The notes under the pieces were generated by a model. That model did no database searches. It was given only the letters and a program-made list of their open reading frames with translations, and was not told where the DNA came from. DNA of 64,000 nucleotides from Chitinophagales bacterium (lineage in GTDB: Bacteria > Bacteroidota > Bacteroidia > Chitinophagales > UBA2359): positions 17,232 to 81,231 of the forward strand of contig JAHDFD010000001.1 in assembly GCA_020628375.1 (NCBI GenBank). Direction: 5' to 3'. The translations under genes and the position numbers were made by a program. Position 1 is the stretch's first letter, and each line of letters begins with the position of its first letter. Of this stretch, positions 27,001 through 36,963 are shown in pieces.

Positions 27001-30000
27001 GCACTTACCGTTTCTTCATCATTTATTGTACATGGGTTGCCATCATCACAGGCCTGAACCGTTACACATGCTGCATCACAACTCGTTGGGTCTACTACTC
27101 CAGCACATGCAACGCATATTCCGCCATCGGCACTTATCGTTTCTTCATCATTTATTGTACACGGGTTGCCATCATCACAGGCCTGAACCGTTACACATGC
27201 TGCATCACAACTCGTTGGATCTACTATACCAGCACATGCAACACAAATTCCACCATCGGCACTTACTGTTTCTTCATCATTGATCGTGCATGGATTACCA
27301 TCATCACATGCCTGAACCGTTACACAGGCTGCATCACAACTTGTTGGATCTACTATACCGGCACATGGCACACACACGCCTCCATCAGCACTTACTGTTT
27401 CTTCATCATTTATTGTACATGGGTTACCATCATCACATGCCTGAACTGTTACACAAGCGGCATCACAACTCGTTGGATCAACCGTTCCGGCACATGCTAT
27501 ACAAACCTCATTTGTTAAAGTAACTATTGTTTCTTCATCTGAATTAGTACATATATTATTATCATTACATGCTTGAGTTGTTAAGCAAGAAGCATCCGGG
27601 CTATCTGCGCACCCTAATGGTGTTACACACAAGGTCGCATTTGGTGTATCCCCAACACCTGGGTTTGCATTGTATTCTACATAGCAAATATTATTACAGT
27701 ATTCAGCTGCACATGATGGGGCCATTACCATAAATGTATTATTACAAGTTCCATTTTCAGTTGTTCCATTTCCTATTGTTACAGTTATATTTGTTCCTGC
27801 CGGAATATTATTTATTGTAAACGTTCCATTTGCATTTATAGTAGCTGAAGCCAGAGTTCCTGCTGTAGTACTTACCGTATAATTAGTATCATCTCCACTC
27901 AATATACTATTCCATGTTCCCAGATCAACATTCACTACAGCATTATAACTTGTAGAACCATTACAAGCTGTATTATTTAGAGTAATAACTGGTTCAGCAT
28001 AAACATTCACTACCTGTTGTTCTGCAATACACCCTTCATAGGTATCCATTTCATAATTAATTAAGTGTTGTCCAACAGCTAAACCAGATGGATCAAATAC
28101 TGCTGCTCCATCGTCTGCTGTCGCATCTGTTATTCCAGGTCCTGAGAAATTACCTGCAGTTGTGTAATCTATGGCAGGTGTAAAAGTTGTTGATGCAGAA
28201 ACAGCATTATTTCCATCTCCACAATTTCCATCATCCTGTAAAGTTCCATTGAATATCGTATTTCCTTGTCCATCTGCAATTATATATCCTCCATTAAAAA
28301 TTGTACCTCCAAAACAATCAGCAGCAACTAAACCATCTCCATATTGATCGCCTATAATAACTGTATATGGTGCAAACTCAGCATTCAGGTTCAAATCTGT
28401 AACAGTTAACACAGTAGGATTAGTATTGAATGACCCACTTTGAATCGGTATATCTCCAACAACATTTCCATTCACATCTATTATTTGTAGTGATTGCTCA
28501 AAAGCGCCATATAATCCATTGGTTGGATCACCATCGCTGTTGACTGTTACTGTAATACTTCCATAATTTTCTTCATAGTTAGCTGTTAGATTCTGTGTTG
28601 GTGCTACAGCCACATCTGACTCGCAATAAGTCAATTTATTTATCGCTGATACTCCCTGATTATCCGGTAATTGCATTATTGAGGTATGGCTACATGAGCC
28701 ATCACCATCATCAGTAACAGTTATACTTGTTGTTCCACTAGGTACACCAGAAAGTATGACCGTCTGAGGATTTGCACCATAAGCTTGTGAAGCAGTTATT
28801 CCACCAGCCGAAGCTGTAAAAGTTCCAGCCGTGTTATCATGTTCAACTGTTAATTGCATATCAAAAGTACTTCCATCGGCACTACAGTTAACAGGTACTG
28901 CCTGAACAACTTCGACACAATAGCATGTACTTAAACAAGTCAACTGTTCTAATCTACTTCTCAAATAATGTTTAGAGGTTTCACTGAAGGTAGAAGCATT
29001 CTGATTCAATCCTGGCTCCATGATATTAGCTCCTGCCGGATCATTATGCCACATACCCAAATTGTGTCCTGCTTCGTGGGCAATTAATACAGCCAGAATA
29101 TTTAAGGCTCCTCCTGTTGGTGGAACCGTTGTAGGCCCTATAAAATCTTCAAATATTTGATATCTATTATTTGTACAAACACCTCCGATATCCATTACTG
29201 ATCCTATTACTGAAGTATTACCACCACTTTGCACATCTATGGTAGTCCATAAGTTACCCAAATCATAATCGGTAGTTCCAAAACCACCACCGTTTCCCCA
29301 ATCTCTAAAGTTTACCAAATAGGTATTTATATCGGTACTTGTAGCAAATGGAGGATTGAAAGATTCAGCAATGATTTCAAATTCTATAGTATAGGAAATT
29401 GTACTCACATAAAAACCATTTACTACATTCCAGATAGCTGCATTCCAAGTAGAAACATTGGCATTACTTCCATAACGATTAATAATACCATTATCGTAAG
29501 CCTGTGCCACCTCTACCTTTCTACATGGAGAACCGCCTGACTGTGTATCTAACCTATAAACATCGTAAGGGTTTTCATTAAAAGAGTCTCCCTTTTCTCT
29601 TACTTCATTAAAGCCACAAGTATGACTTTGCTGATTCAGTACATCTGAAGTTTTGTAAACGACATACTCATTATCATTAGCATTCAGATCATACTTATTA
29701 ACTGGTTCTATGAAGTATTGAACCCCAAAATCTTCTATCATTCCAGTTATCAAGCCATCCTGAATGGTTAATCTTACTTCTTCTATTCCCTCTAACTTTC
29801 CTTTATAGGTTTTTACCTCTACCTTATCAAGTTTTTCAATTCCATCTTCCGTATATATTTGTCTCAGATTATCTTCTGAAAAAATATCATACGCCATTAG
29901 TTCTAAATTCCAATTGTACTTGTCTCCAAGTTGTAATTGTATTTCACTCTGAAGATCACTTATTTCAAGAAATATATTCATGTTTTCTGAGCTAATTTTA

Positions 30001-30155
30001 TAAACATCATATTTCTTGAATTTTTCGTTCAACTGAATTGTTTTTTCATCATTTAACACAACTTTATCTCCAATAAAAGAAGAAGTTTTCTGCGCAAAAA
30101 GTTGATTAGAAAAGCAGAATAAAATGATTGTGAGTAGGGTAAAATTCTTCATCAT
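24015..30155 (-). CDS. Giant surface metalloprotease (M12B-like) with Cys-rich repeat stalk and extended IPTL-CTERM
   Basis: A 2046-residue protein. Residues 1-22 are a signal peptide. A propeptide-like region follows and includes SHTCGF (Cys180, a possible cysteine switch). The protease domain has HEAGHNLGMWH (His360, Glu361, His364, His370) and Met-turn NIMEPGLN, a reprolysin-type M12B layout. Ig-like modules (about 400-830) come next, then the stalk (about 880-1780) of 43-residue six-cysteine units and longer modules containing CGDPNATNYDMNATC. The end has ADIPTLSEWGLITLTLMLMTYG (IPTL-CTERM), a linker, and two more hydrophobic helices ending LYLIEKNK. Zinc ligands are intact, so it should be active. 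It lies last in a four-gene tandem array, and its head differs in family from the other three. Confidence 0.88.
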   Translation of the reverse strand: MMKNFTLLTIILFCFSNQLFAQKTSSFIGDKVVLNDEKTIQLNEKFKKYDVYKISSENMNIFLEISDLQSEIQLQLGDKYNWNLELMAYDIFSEDNLRQIYTEDGIEKLDKVEVKTYKGKLEGIEEVRLTIQDGLITGMIEDFGVQYFIEPVNKYDLNANDNEYVVYKTSDVLNQQSHTCGFNEVREKGDSFNENPYDVYRLDTQSGGSPCRKVEVAQAYDNGIINRYGSNANVSTWNAAIWNVVNGFYVSTISYTIEFEIIAESFNPPFATSTDINTYLVNFRDWGNGGGFGTTDYDLGNLWTTIDVQSGGNTSVIGSVMDIGGVCTNNRYQIFEDFIGPTTVPPTGGALNILAVLIAHEAGHNLGMWHNDPAGANIMEPGLNQNASTFSETSKHYLRSRLEQLTCLSTCYCVEVVQAVPVNCSADGSTFDMQLTVEHDNTAGTFTASAGGITASQAYGANPQTVILSGVPSGTTSITVTDDGDGSCSHTSIMQLPDNQGVSAINKLTYCESDVAVAPTQNLTANYEENYGSITVTVNSDGDPTNGLYGAFEQSLQIIDVNGNVVGDIPIQSGSFNTNPTVLTVTDLNLNAEFAPYTVIIGDQYGDGLVAADCFGGTIFNGGYIIADGQGNTIFNGTLQDDGNCGDGNNAVSASTTFTPAIDYTTAGNFSGPGITDATADDGAAVFDPSGLAVGQHLINYEMDTYEGCIAEQQVVNVYAEPVITLNNTACNGSTSYNAVVNVDLGTWNSILSGDDTNYTVSTTAGTLASATINANGTFTINNIPAGTNITVTIGNGTTENGTCNNTFMVMAPSCAAEYCNNICYVEYNANPGVGDTPNATLCVTPLGCADSPDASCLTTQACNDNNICTNSDEETIVTLTNEVCIACAGTVDPTSCDAACVTVQACDDGNPCTINDEETVSADGGVCVPCAGIVDPTSCDAACVTVQACDDGNPCTINDEETVSADGGICVACAGIVDPTSCDAACVTVQACDDGNPCTINDEETISADGGICVACAGVVDPTSCDAACVTVQACDDGNPCTINDEETVSADGGICVACAGVVDPTSCDAACVTVQACDDGNPCTINDEETVSADGGICVACAGVVDPTSCDAACVTVQACDDGNPCTINDEETVSADGGICVACAGVVGPTSCDAACVTVQACDDGDPCTSGEMETLAADGGICVPCGGGVPVTPACGDPNATNYDMNAICIDNSLCTYGEYCDLICFAEYTANPNPGDIANSTLCITPVSCNGDASCLVTQGCDDGNPCTIGDEETVAPDGSICVACAGTVDLTSCDAACVTVQPCDDGNPCTINDEETVSADGGICVPCAGIVDPTSCDAACVTVQPCDDGNPCTINDEETVSADGGICVACAGIVDSTSCDAACVTVQACDDGNPCTINDEETVSADGGICVACAGVVDPTSCDAGCTTMQACDDGDPCTSGEMETLAADGGICVPCGGGVPVTPACGDPNATNYDMNATCIDNSLCTYGEYCDLICFAEYTANPNPGDIANSTLCITPVSCNGDASCLVTQACDDGDPCTINDEETVAPDGSVCVPCTGIVDATSCDAACVTTQACDDGDPCTTGETEGLSADGDICVPCGGGVPVTPACGDPNATNYDMNATCIDNSLCTYGEYCDLICFAEYTANPNPGDIANSTLCITPVSCNGDASCLVTQACDDGDPCTINDEETVAPDGSVCVPCTGIVDATSCDAACVTTQACDDGDPCTTGETEGLSADGNICVPCGGGTLVAAACGDPNATNYDMNATCIDNSLCTYDVPTIATDIQGTDPCFCGNPLNNDTDLDENDQFVDGNIDGITGLFHETISLDVTGFATITSVEITSGSGVLGFDGTDYSTSLPFTVPTVVTNGVVATITGSTDIDIEFYHLTDDPANGITNGFMNVVITVTGTDAAGNIVSETSEAFTGSCSPCPFNADIPTLSEWGLITLTLMLMTYGSLAMAGLGSLAGTNNVNTPIGLQLPINVAILRKAFVLTAVLALLGYTMSIVFFGAIFFSDIVGVAIAGPVFAYLIHVLYLIEKNK
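24815..27500 (-). repeat. Coding repeat region of giant protease gene 1
   Basis: In-frame 129-bp units (43 aa, cysteines at about positions 1, 7, 13, 28, 31 and 40) run in at least six consecutive copies near 26650-27480. A larger 432-bp module repeats near 25000 and 25432 with long identical stretches. The unit core is CDDGNPCTINDEETVSADGG. Confidence 0.85.
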
Positions 30156-30630
30156 AAAGATTTATTTATTAAATTATTAAATTACAAAAATTGATAAAAG
30201 CCATAAGGGTATTTATTTGAAGGGGAGTGATCAAATAATCTTTTTAATATATGATTAGCAATCAACGGAGGTAGAATCCAGATTACAACATAGAAATAAG
30301 ATCATAGTTTCTATGGATTTGAAAATTTGTCAAATATGTCAAAAAGTATCTATTAAATGATTCATTATTATAAGATCTTCTAAACACACAAGGTTCTTTA
30401 AATTCATATATATTAAGCTATATATTTCAAATTGTATTAGTTCAGTGGAAGTAAATAGAATTGAGCTTGTAAATTATAACGCATCATTCTAAAAGACAAA
30501 TTACGACAAAGCGTATTAGTTGATATGACAACTAACGACACATTCATCCATAAAAAATCCCGATCAGCTTCACTAATCGGGATTCATTGTGAACTGTCTT
30601 AAGTTCAGTTCTTTGTATTTATCAAGTATA
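30156..30630. other. Spacer upstream of giant protease gene 1
   Basis: This 475-bp gap has no credible ORF. The end next to gene 2 holds that gene's double hairpin (30552-30611). The remaining AT-rich 390 bp should contain the promoter of gene 1; I could not pick out a confident Bacteroidota -33/-7 pair. Confidence 0.6.
30552..30611 (-). terminator. Double-hairpin terminator region of giant protease gene 2
   Basis: Just after the stop a small hairpin forms from GAACTG (30591-30596) and CAGTTC (30606-30611). It is followed on the minus strand by a strong stem, AATCCCGAT with ATCGGGATT (30557-30584), and a U-run. Similar arrangements follow genes 3 and 4. Confidence 0.88.
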
Positions 30631-33600
30631 TTACTTGTTCTGCTCTATTAAGTATAAGATATGGATCAAGTAGGCGAACACAGAACCTGCTATCGCTACA
30701 CCAATAATATCACTGAAGAATATGGCTCCGAAGAATACTATTGACATTGTGTATCCTAATAAAGCCAATACTGCTGTTAATACAAACGCTTTGCGTAAAA
30801 TTGCTGCATTTACAGGTAATTGTAAACCGATTGGTGTACTCACATTGTTTGTTCCTGCTAATGAGCCTAAACCTGCCATTGCGATACTTCCATAAGTCAT
30901 CAACATTAAGGCTAAAGTGATTAGTCCCCATTCTGATAAAGTTGGTATATCTGCACTGAATGGACATGGTTCGCAAGTATTTTCAAATACTGATGAATTC
31001 AAAGTAATTGCTCCATCGGCTGTATCCGTTCCAGCTATTGCAAACTGAGTATTTGAATAACCCACTGAAGCTGTGTGGTAAAACTCTATAGTAATTGTAA
31101 ATGTTGGAGCAGCACCTGTTACAGTTACAACTACTCCATTCGTTCCTGCTGTATTGATTGCTGGTAAAGCCGGTACAGGATTACCTAAGAAATCCAACAT
31201 ACCTGTTTCACTTACCAAAGTAACACCAGTAATACTGTTAAAGCTATTTGCCTGAATTGTTACCACTTCGTGGAATAAACCTGTTACTCCATCAGCATTC
31301 GTATCTACTAATACTCCATTTTCATCTTCATCCGTATCATTATTCAATGGATCACCGCATGAACATGGATCACCATCTTGTAAGTTTGGATTCAATGTTG
31401 GGTTGTCATAAGTACAAAGTGCATTATCTATACAAGTTGCCGCTGCATCAAAATTATTTGCTGCAGGATCACCACATGCTGGTGGCACTGGTGCTCCGCC
31501 TCCACATGCTACACAAATACTGCCATCGGCTGAAATACCTTCCGTTTCACCTATTGTACAAGGATCACCATCATCACATGCCTGTGTTGTTACACAAGCT
31601 GCATCACAACTTGTTGCATCTACTATACCTGCACATGGGACACATACGCTTCCATCAGGAGCTACTGTTTCTTCATCGTTTATTGTACATGGATTACCAT
31701 CATCACATGCTTGTGTTACTAAACACGAAGCATCACCATTACAGCTTACTGGTGTTACACATAATGTTGAATTAGCTATATCTCCAGGAGCAGGATTAGC
31801 TGTATATTCTGCAAAACAGATCAAATCGCAGTATTCTCCGTAAGTACATAAGTTGTTATCAATGCAAGTTGCATTCATATCATAGTTTGTTGCATTCGGA
31901 TCGCCACATGCTGGCGTTACTGGTGCTCCACCTCCACATGCTACACAAATACTACCATCAGCTGAAATACTTTCTGTTTCCCCTGTTGTACAAGGATCAC
32001 CGTCATCACATGCTTGTGTTGTTACACAAGCTGCATCACAACTCGTAGCATCTACAATACCGGCACATGGGACACATACGCTTCCATCAGGAGCTACTGT
32101 TTCCTCGTCGTTTATTGTACATGGATTACCATCATCACATGCTTGTGTTACTAAACACGAAGCATCCCCATTACAGCTTACTGGTGTTACACATAAAGTT
32201 GAATTAGCTATATCACCTGGATTAGGGCTATCCGTGTATTCTGCAAAACAGATCAAATCACAGTATTCGCCATAAGTACATAAGTTGTTATCAATACAAG
32301 TTGCATTCATATCATAGTTTGTCGCATTAGGATCACCACATGCTGGCGTTACAGGTACTCCACCTCCACAAGGCACACAAATATCTCCATTAGCAGCTAA
32401 GGTTTCCATTTCTCCTGAAGTACATGGATCACCATCATCACATGCCTGCATTGTTGTACATCCAGCATCACAACTTGTTGCATCAACTATACCAGCACAT
32501 GGCACACAGATTCCGCCATCGGCACTTACCGTTTCCATATCATTGATCGTACATGGGTTGCCATCATCACAGGCTTGAACTGTCGTACAAGCACCATCAC
32601 AACTTGTTGGGTCAACCACACCTGCACATGGTACACAAATACTACCATCAGCAGCTACTGTTTCTTCATCATTAATTGTACATGGGTTACCATCATCACA
32701 ACCCTGAATCGTTGAACAAGCAGCATCACAACTTGTACTATCAACTACTCCGGCGCATGGTATACAAATTCCACCATCAGCACTCACAGTTTCCATATCA
32801 TTAATTGTACACGGGTCGCCATCATCACAACCCTGCATAGTAGTACAATTTGCATCACAGCTTGTTGGGTCAACTACACCTGCACAAGGTACACATATAC
32901 TACCATCAGGCGCTGTTGTTTCTTCATCATTTATTGTACAAGGATTGCCATCATCACAACCTGTGGTTGTAAAACATGAAGCATCTCCTGTACAAGAAAC
33001 TGGTGTAACACATAAAGTTGGATTTGCTATATCTCCTGGTCCAGGATTTGCAGTATATTCTGCAAAACATACCTGATCACAGTATTCGCCATAAGTACAT
33101 AAGTTGTTATCAATACAAGTTGCATTCATATCATAGTTTGTCGCATTAGGATCACCACATGCTGGCGTTACAGGTACTCCACCTCCACAAGGCACACAAA
33201 TATCTCCATTAGCAGCTAAGGTTTCCATTTCTCCTGAAGTACATGGATCACCATCATCACATGCCTGCATTGTTGTACATCCAGCATCACAACTTGTTGG
33301 ATCTACTATACCTGCGCATGGCACGCATATTCCTCCGTTTACACTTACAGTCTCTTCATCATTTATTGTACATGGGTTACCATCATCACATGCCTGAACC
33401 GTTACACAAGCGGCATCGCAGCTTGTTGGATCTACTATACCGGCACATGGTACACATACGCCTCCATCAGCACTTACTGTTTCTTCATCATTTATTGTAC
33501 ATGGATTACCATCATCACATGCCTGAACCGTTACACAAGCGGCATCGCAGCTTGTTGGATCTACTATACCTGCACATGGTACACATACACCTCCATCGGC

Positions 33601-36600
33601 ACTTACTGTTTCTTCATCATTGATCGTGCATGGATTACCATCATCACATGCCTGAACCGTTACACAGGCTGCATCACAACTTGTTGGATCTACTATACCG
33701 GCACATGGCACACACACGCCTCCATCAGCACTTACTGTTTCTTCATCATTTATTGTACATGGGTTACCATCATCACATGCCTGAACCGTTACACAGGCTG
33801 CATCACAACTTGTTGGATCTACTATACCGGCACATGGCACACACACGCCTCCATCAGCACTTACTGTTTCTTCATCATTTATTGTACATGGGTTACCATC
33901 ATCACATGCCTGAACTGTTACACAAGCGGCATCACAACTTGTTGGATCTACTATACCGGCACATGGTACACAAACGCCTCCATCAGCACTTACTGTTTCT
34001 TCATCATTTATTGTACATGGATTACCATCATCACATGCCTGAACCGTTACACAAGCGGCATCACAACTCGTTGGATCTACTACTCCGGCACATGGTACAC
34101 AAACGCCTCCATCAGCACTTACTGTTTCTTCATCATTTATTGTACATGGGTTACCATCATCACATGCCTGAACCGTTACACAAGCGGCATCACAGCTTGT
34201 TGGATCTATGGTTCCAGCACATGGAATACAAATACTACCATCGGCGCTTACCGTTTCCATATCGTTTGTTGTACATGGATTACCATCATTACAAGCCTGC
34301 ATTGTTGTACATGCTGGATTACAACTTGTTTGATCTACTGTTCCAGCACAAGTTACACATACTTCGTTTGTTAGAGTTACAATTGTTTCTTCATCATTTA
34401 TTGTACATACATCATTATCATTACATGCTTGAGTTGTTAAACAAGAAGCATCCGGGCCATCAGCACAACCTAAAGGTGTTACACATAAAGTGGCATTTGC
34501 TACCGAACCGTTCGCTGGATTAGCATTATATTCTGAATAGCATATATTATCACAATGTTCAACTGTTGTACAGTTATAATTCGCTGTTGCGGTATAATCA
34601 CATGCACCTGCAACTGCAGCTTCGGTTCCATCATCGAATGTAATTGTTGCACCATTTAAAGTCCCCCCAGTAGCACCGTTCAAATAGCAGTTATAATCTG
34701 CAATATAAATTATCCATGTGTTTGAATTAATTCCACATCCTAAAAATGAACCATTTGTACCATCATCTCCATCGAAGGTTCCATCGAATTGACCGTTTGC
34801 TGTTCCAGGTGTGAAACAAATATTAGTTGAACCAGTATTAGAACCTCCGTTAAATGCAGTACCTAGCCAAAGTTCTTCCCATTCGTAGCCATTACAATCC
34901 GGGCTATCTAATGTAATATTTAAGACATCAGAATTATTGACAGTTAAATCAATACAAACTTCGGTAATACTTCCTATTCCTGAACCTGCAACAGTTGTTG
35001 CGTTTTGTCCTGTTGGAATTGTAAACTGTATTTCCCAAATAGCAGGTTGTGTTCCATTTACACAATTTTGAGTAGCACTGGCATCATTCAAGGTTACATT
35101 CCCTGTTGTTCCTACAATTGTTAAAGGACCTCCAGCTTGTTCACAACATTCAGTTGGAAAATTAAGCGTAACATCATAATTAACAGCTCCTGAGCCGGAA
35201 GTTACCGGAAATGTTGGCCCTCCATTTTGTGCTACTGTAACATAAGCTTCACAGCCTGGTGTTATAGTGAATGTTGGACCATTACAAGCTCCATCAGTGA
35301 AATTAACCAAGTCAGTAACAGTAAAAATTCCCGGATCTGCATAAACAACTAAAGTTAAGATTCCGGCATCAATTTCAACATTAGCATCTGAATCACAAGT
35401 TAAATTAAGATATATCAATTGATCCTGAGGGGCACATGATGTTACAGCTGTTGGTGTGTAAGTTGTCCCACTTATAGCGGTTCCTCCTGCGCTTAAATAT
35501 CCACCTGTTGACCAAACGAAAGTTCCCGGCTCATCAGATGTAACACCAGAAAGGTCAATTGCTCCCAAATCATAACTTCCACTAGCTGAACAAAAATTCT
35601 CTGTATTTGAATAAGGTACATTAACCTGCGTTGGACAATTTACCACACATGGATTACCAGTACATGAGTATAATTCTGTTGGCGATGCAGCAGGAATGTT
35701 TAAACCTCCAAAAAATTGATTTGCATAAAAATTCATTGTTGCTGCCTGATCTTCTGTAAATAGATCCATACAAGCATCATCGGTGTAATTCATGAAGTTG
35801 GCAGTTTGTTGTGATCCTCCACAACCGGAATTTACACAACCATTAGGGCAACCAAAATATTGACTTGCTTGATTTGGTGTATCTGCAAATCCATCATCAC
35901 CTCCACAGCCACCACCATTCACATCACCCCAAATATGTGGTAAGCCTAAATAGTGTCCAATTTCGTGTGCTAATGTTTTTCCTAGATTATATGTTCCGTC
36001 AGTATCAAATGGTGCACAAGGTCCACCTTCTCCACCAAAATAAGGACCTCCTAAAGAAACCCCTTCTCCAGGTCCTGAAGCATTCAAATAACCTGGTATC
36101 TGATCAGAAACTCCCAGGTTTCCAGATTGGGCACTTTGAACAAAAATATTCAAATAATCATCCCAACAATTTCCTGCACCGGAGCCATTTGCATTATATC
36201 CACCTGCAAACTGACCAATGGTTATTGAACCTTCACAAGCTACATCTAAACCTGAACAAGCCGGTGGTGCTGCTAAATAAAAGGTAATACATGTACCTGT
36301 TGAAATATCAGGATATGCAGCGGGGCAATTAGCGGCATTAGGCGATCCGGTATTATTACCAAAGTCTGCATTTAATGTAGTTAATGCGTCATTGATTTCA
36401 GATAATATACATGCTGAATTAGCACAACTGAATGAATTATCGAAGTGAAATGCTACAGGTACATCAATAGTATTCGATCCATCACATGGTATTTTTTTAG
36501 CATCATTCAAGTTGGGTCGAGTCGCTTTATTCTTTGCTAACTCTTCTTCAAAATTCGGATCATTTTCTTTCAAATATTGAAAGACCTCATCGATACCACA

Positions 36601-36732
36601 ACGTTGCACTTCTTTACCATTGGCTAAGAAGATCTCCGTACCTTTTTTTTCTTGAGTAATTTGCTGATCATTTTGGGCGTTTAAGCAACAACAGACCAAC
36701 AATACAATTAGAAAAAATGAACAATTTTTCAT
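30631..36732 (-). CDS. Giant surface metalloprotease (M43) with Cys-rich repeat stalk and extended IPTL-CTERM
   Basis: A 2033-residue protein. Signal peptide 1-20 (MKNCSFFLIVLLVCCCLNAQ). A cytophagalysin-type pro-region and catalytic domain follow, with HEIGHYLGLPHIWGD (His256, Glu257, His260, His266) and Met-turn NFMNYTDDACMDLFTEDQ, the M43 pattern. Residues about 370-790 are Ig/jelly-roll modules, including a stretch like a proprotein-convertase P-domain (about 600-680, NITLDSPDCNGYEWEELWLG). The stalk (about 800-1775) has seven canonical 43-residue units plus variants and longer modules. The tail has IPTLSEWGLITLALMLMTYG, then two further hydrophobic helices ending LIEQNK. Expected secreted and membrane-retained or sorted; substrate unknown. 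It shares long identical DNA blocks with genes 1, 3 and 4. Confidence 0.9.
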   Translation of the reverse strand: MKNCSFFLIVLLVCCCLNAQNDQQITQEKKGTEIFLANGKEVQRCGIDEVFQYLKENDPNFEEELAKNKATRPNLNDAKKIPCDGSNTIDVPVAFHFDNSFSCANSACILSEINDALTTLNADFGNNTGSPNAANCPAAYPDISTGTCITFYLAAPPACSGLDVACEGSITIGQFAGGYNANGSGAGNCWDDYLNIFVQSAQSGNLGVSDQIPGYLNASGPGEGVSLGGPYFGGEGGPCAPFDTDGTYNLGKTLAHEIGHYLGLPHIWGDVNGGGCGGDDGFADTPNQASQYFGCPNGCVNSGCGGSQQTANFMNYTDDACMDLFTEDQAATMNFYANQFFGGLNIPAASPTELYSCTGNPCVVNCPTQVNVPYSNTENFCSASGSYDLGAIDLSGVTSDEPGTFVWSTGGYLSAGGTAISGTTYTPTAVTSCAPQDQLIYLNLTCDSDANVEIDAGILTLVVYADPGIFTVTDLVNFTDGACNGPTFTITPGCEAYVTVAQNGGPTFPVTSGSGAVNYDVTLNFPTECCEQAGGPLTIVGTTGNVTLNDASATQNCVNGTQPAIWEIQFTIPTGQNATTVAGSGIGSITEVCIDLTVNNSDVLNITLDSPDCNGYEWEELWLGTAFNGGSNTGSTNICFTPGTANGQFDGTFDGDDGTNGSFLGCGINSNTWIIYIADYNCYLNGATGGTLNGATITFDDGTEAAVAGACDYTATANYNCTTVEHCDNICYSEYNANPANGSVANATLCVTPLGCADGPDASCLTTQACNDNDVCTINDEETIVTLTNEVCVTCAGTVDQTSCNPACTTMQACNDGNPCTTNDMETVSADGSICIPCAGTIDPTSCDAACVTVQACDDGNPCTINDEETVSADGGVCVPCAGVVDPTSCDAACVTVQACDDGNPCTINDEETVSADGGVCVPCAGIVDPTSCDAACVTVQACDDGNPCTINDEETVSADGGVCVPCAGIVDPTSCDAACVTVQACDDGNPCTINDEETVSADGGVCVPCAGIVDPTSCDAACVTVQACDDGNPCTINDEETVSADGGVCVPCAGIVDPTSCDAACVTVQACDDGNPCTINDEETVSADGGVCVPCAGIVDPTSCDAACVTVQACDDGNPCTINDEETVSVNGGICVPCAGIVDPTSCDAGCTTMQACDDGDPCTSGEMETLAANGDICVPCGGGVPVTPACGDPNATNYDMNATCIDNNLCTYGEYCDQVCFAEYTANPGPGDIANPTLCVTPVSCTGDASCFTTTGCDDGNPCTINDEETTAPDGSICVPCAGVVDPTSCDANCTTMQGCDDGDPCTINDMETVSADGGICIPCAGVVDSTSCDAACSTIQGCDDGNPCTINDEETVAADGSICVPCAGVVDPTSCDGACTTVQACDDGNPCTINDMETVSADGGICVPCAGIVDATSCDAGCTTMQACDDGDPCTSGEMETLAANGDICVPCGGGVPVTPACGDPNATNYDMNATCIDNNLCTYGEYCDLICFAEYTDSPNPGDIANSTLCVTPVSCNGDASCLVTQACDDGNPCTINDEETVAPDGSVCVPCAGIVDATSCDAACVTTQACDDGDPCTTGETESISADGSICVACGGGAPVTPACGDPNATNYDMNATCIDNNLCTYGEYCDLICFAEYTANPAPGDIANSTLCVTPVSCNGDASCLVTQACDDGNPCTINDEETVAPDGSVCVPCAGIVDATSCDAACVTTQACDDGDPCTIGETEGISADGSICVACGGGAPVPPACGDPAANNFDAAATCIDNALCTYDNPTLNPNLQDGDPCSCGDPLNNDTDEDENGVLVDTNADGVTGLFHEVVTIQANSFNSITGVTLVSETGMLDFLGNPVPALPAINTAGTNGVVVTVTGAAPTFTITIEFYHTASVGYSNTQFAIAGTDTADGAITLNSSVFENTCEPCPFSADIPTLSEWGLITLALMLMTYGSIAMAGLGSLAGTNNVSTPIGLQLPVNAAILRKAFVLTAVLALLGYTMSIVFFGAIFFSDIIGVAIAGSVFAYLIHILYLIEQNK
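31405..34345 (-). repeat. Coding repeat region of giant protease gene 2
   Basis: Seven canonical 129-bp units are spaced exactly 129 bp apart: the SADGG-equivalent codons fall at 33337, 33466, 33595, 33724, 33853, 33982 and 34111. Variant units and CGDPNATNYD modules flank them. Because 129 is divisible by 3, gain or loss of units keeps the frame. Confidence 0.9.
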
Positions 36733-36880
36733 TTTGTAATTAGTATTTATTTAGTTAATTAATTGAAGATTTATAAATAATAATGCCAAGTGTGGGATTT
36801 CAAGGCGTTAAAGTACTACTTAAATTCATTATTATATATAGAATTGTTAACATTCTATTAAAATATTATTCATAATTCAT

Positions 36881-36944
36881 AAAAAATCCCGATTAGTTTT
36901 TCAACTAATCGGGATTCATTGCGAACTGTCTTGATCTTCAGTTC
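36881..36944 (-). terminator. Double-hairpin terminator region of giant protease gene 3
   Basis: GAACTG (36923-36928) pairs with CAGTTC (36939-36944). Beyond it on the minus strand AATCCCGATTAG pairs with CTAATCGGGATT around a short loop and runs into U residues. Relative to gene 4, one stem pair has changed on both sides (TTAG/CTAA versus TCAG/CTGA). Confidence 0.88.
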
Positions 36945-36963
36945 CTATTATTTATCAAGTATA

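Noticed and set aside
24860..27523. Series of long plus-strand ORFs rich in His, Leu and Met opposite giant protease gene 1 (also 31248-34523, 37581-39115 and 42207-43660)
   Set aside because: They are antisense frames kept open by the periodic 129-bp coding repeats. Their His/Leu/Met-rich repetitive composition mirrors the opposite-strand codons, and none has a domain or credible start.
33337..34240. Regular direct repeats suggesting a CRISPR array
   Set aside because: The spacing is 129 bp with no unique spacers, the repeats are in frame within a long ORF, and no cas gene is present.
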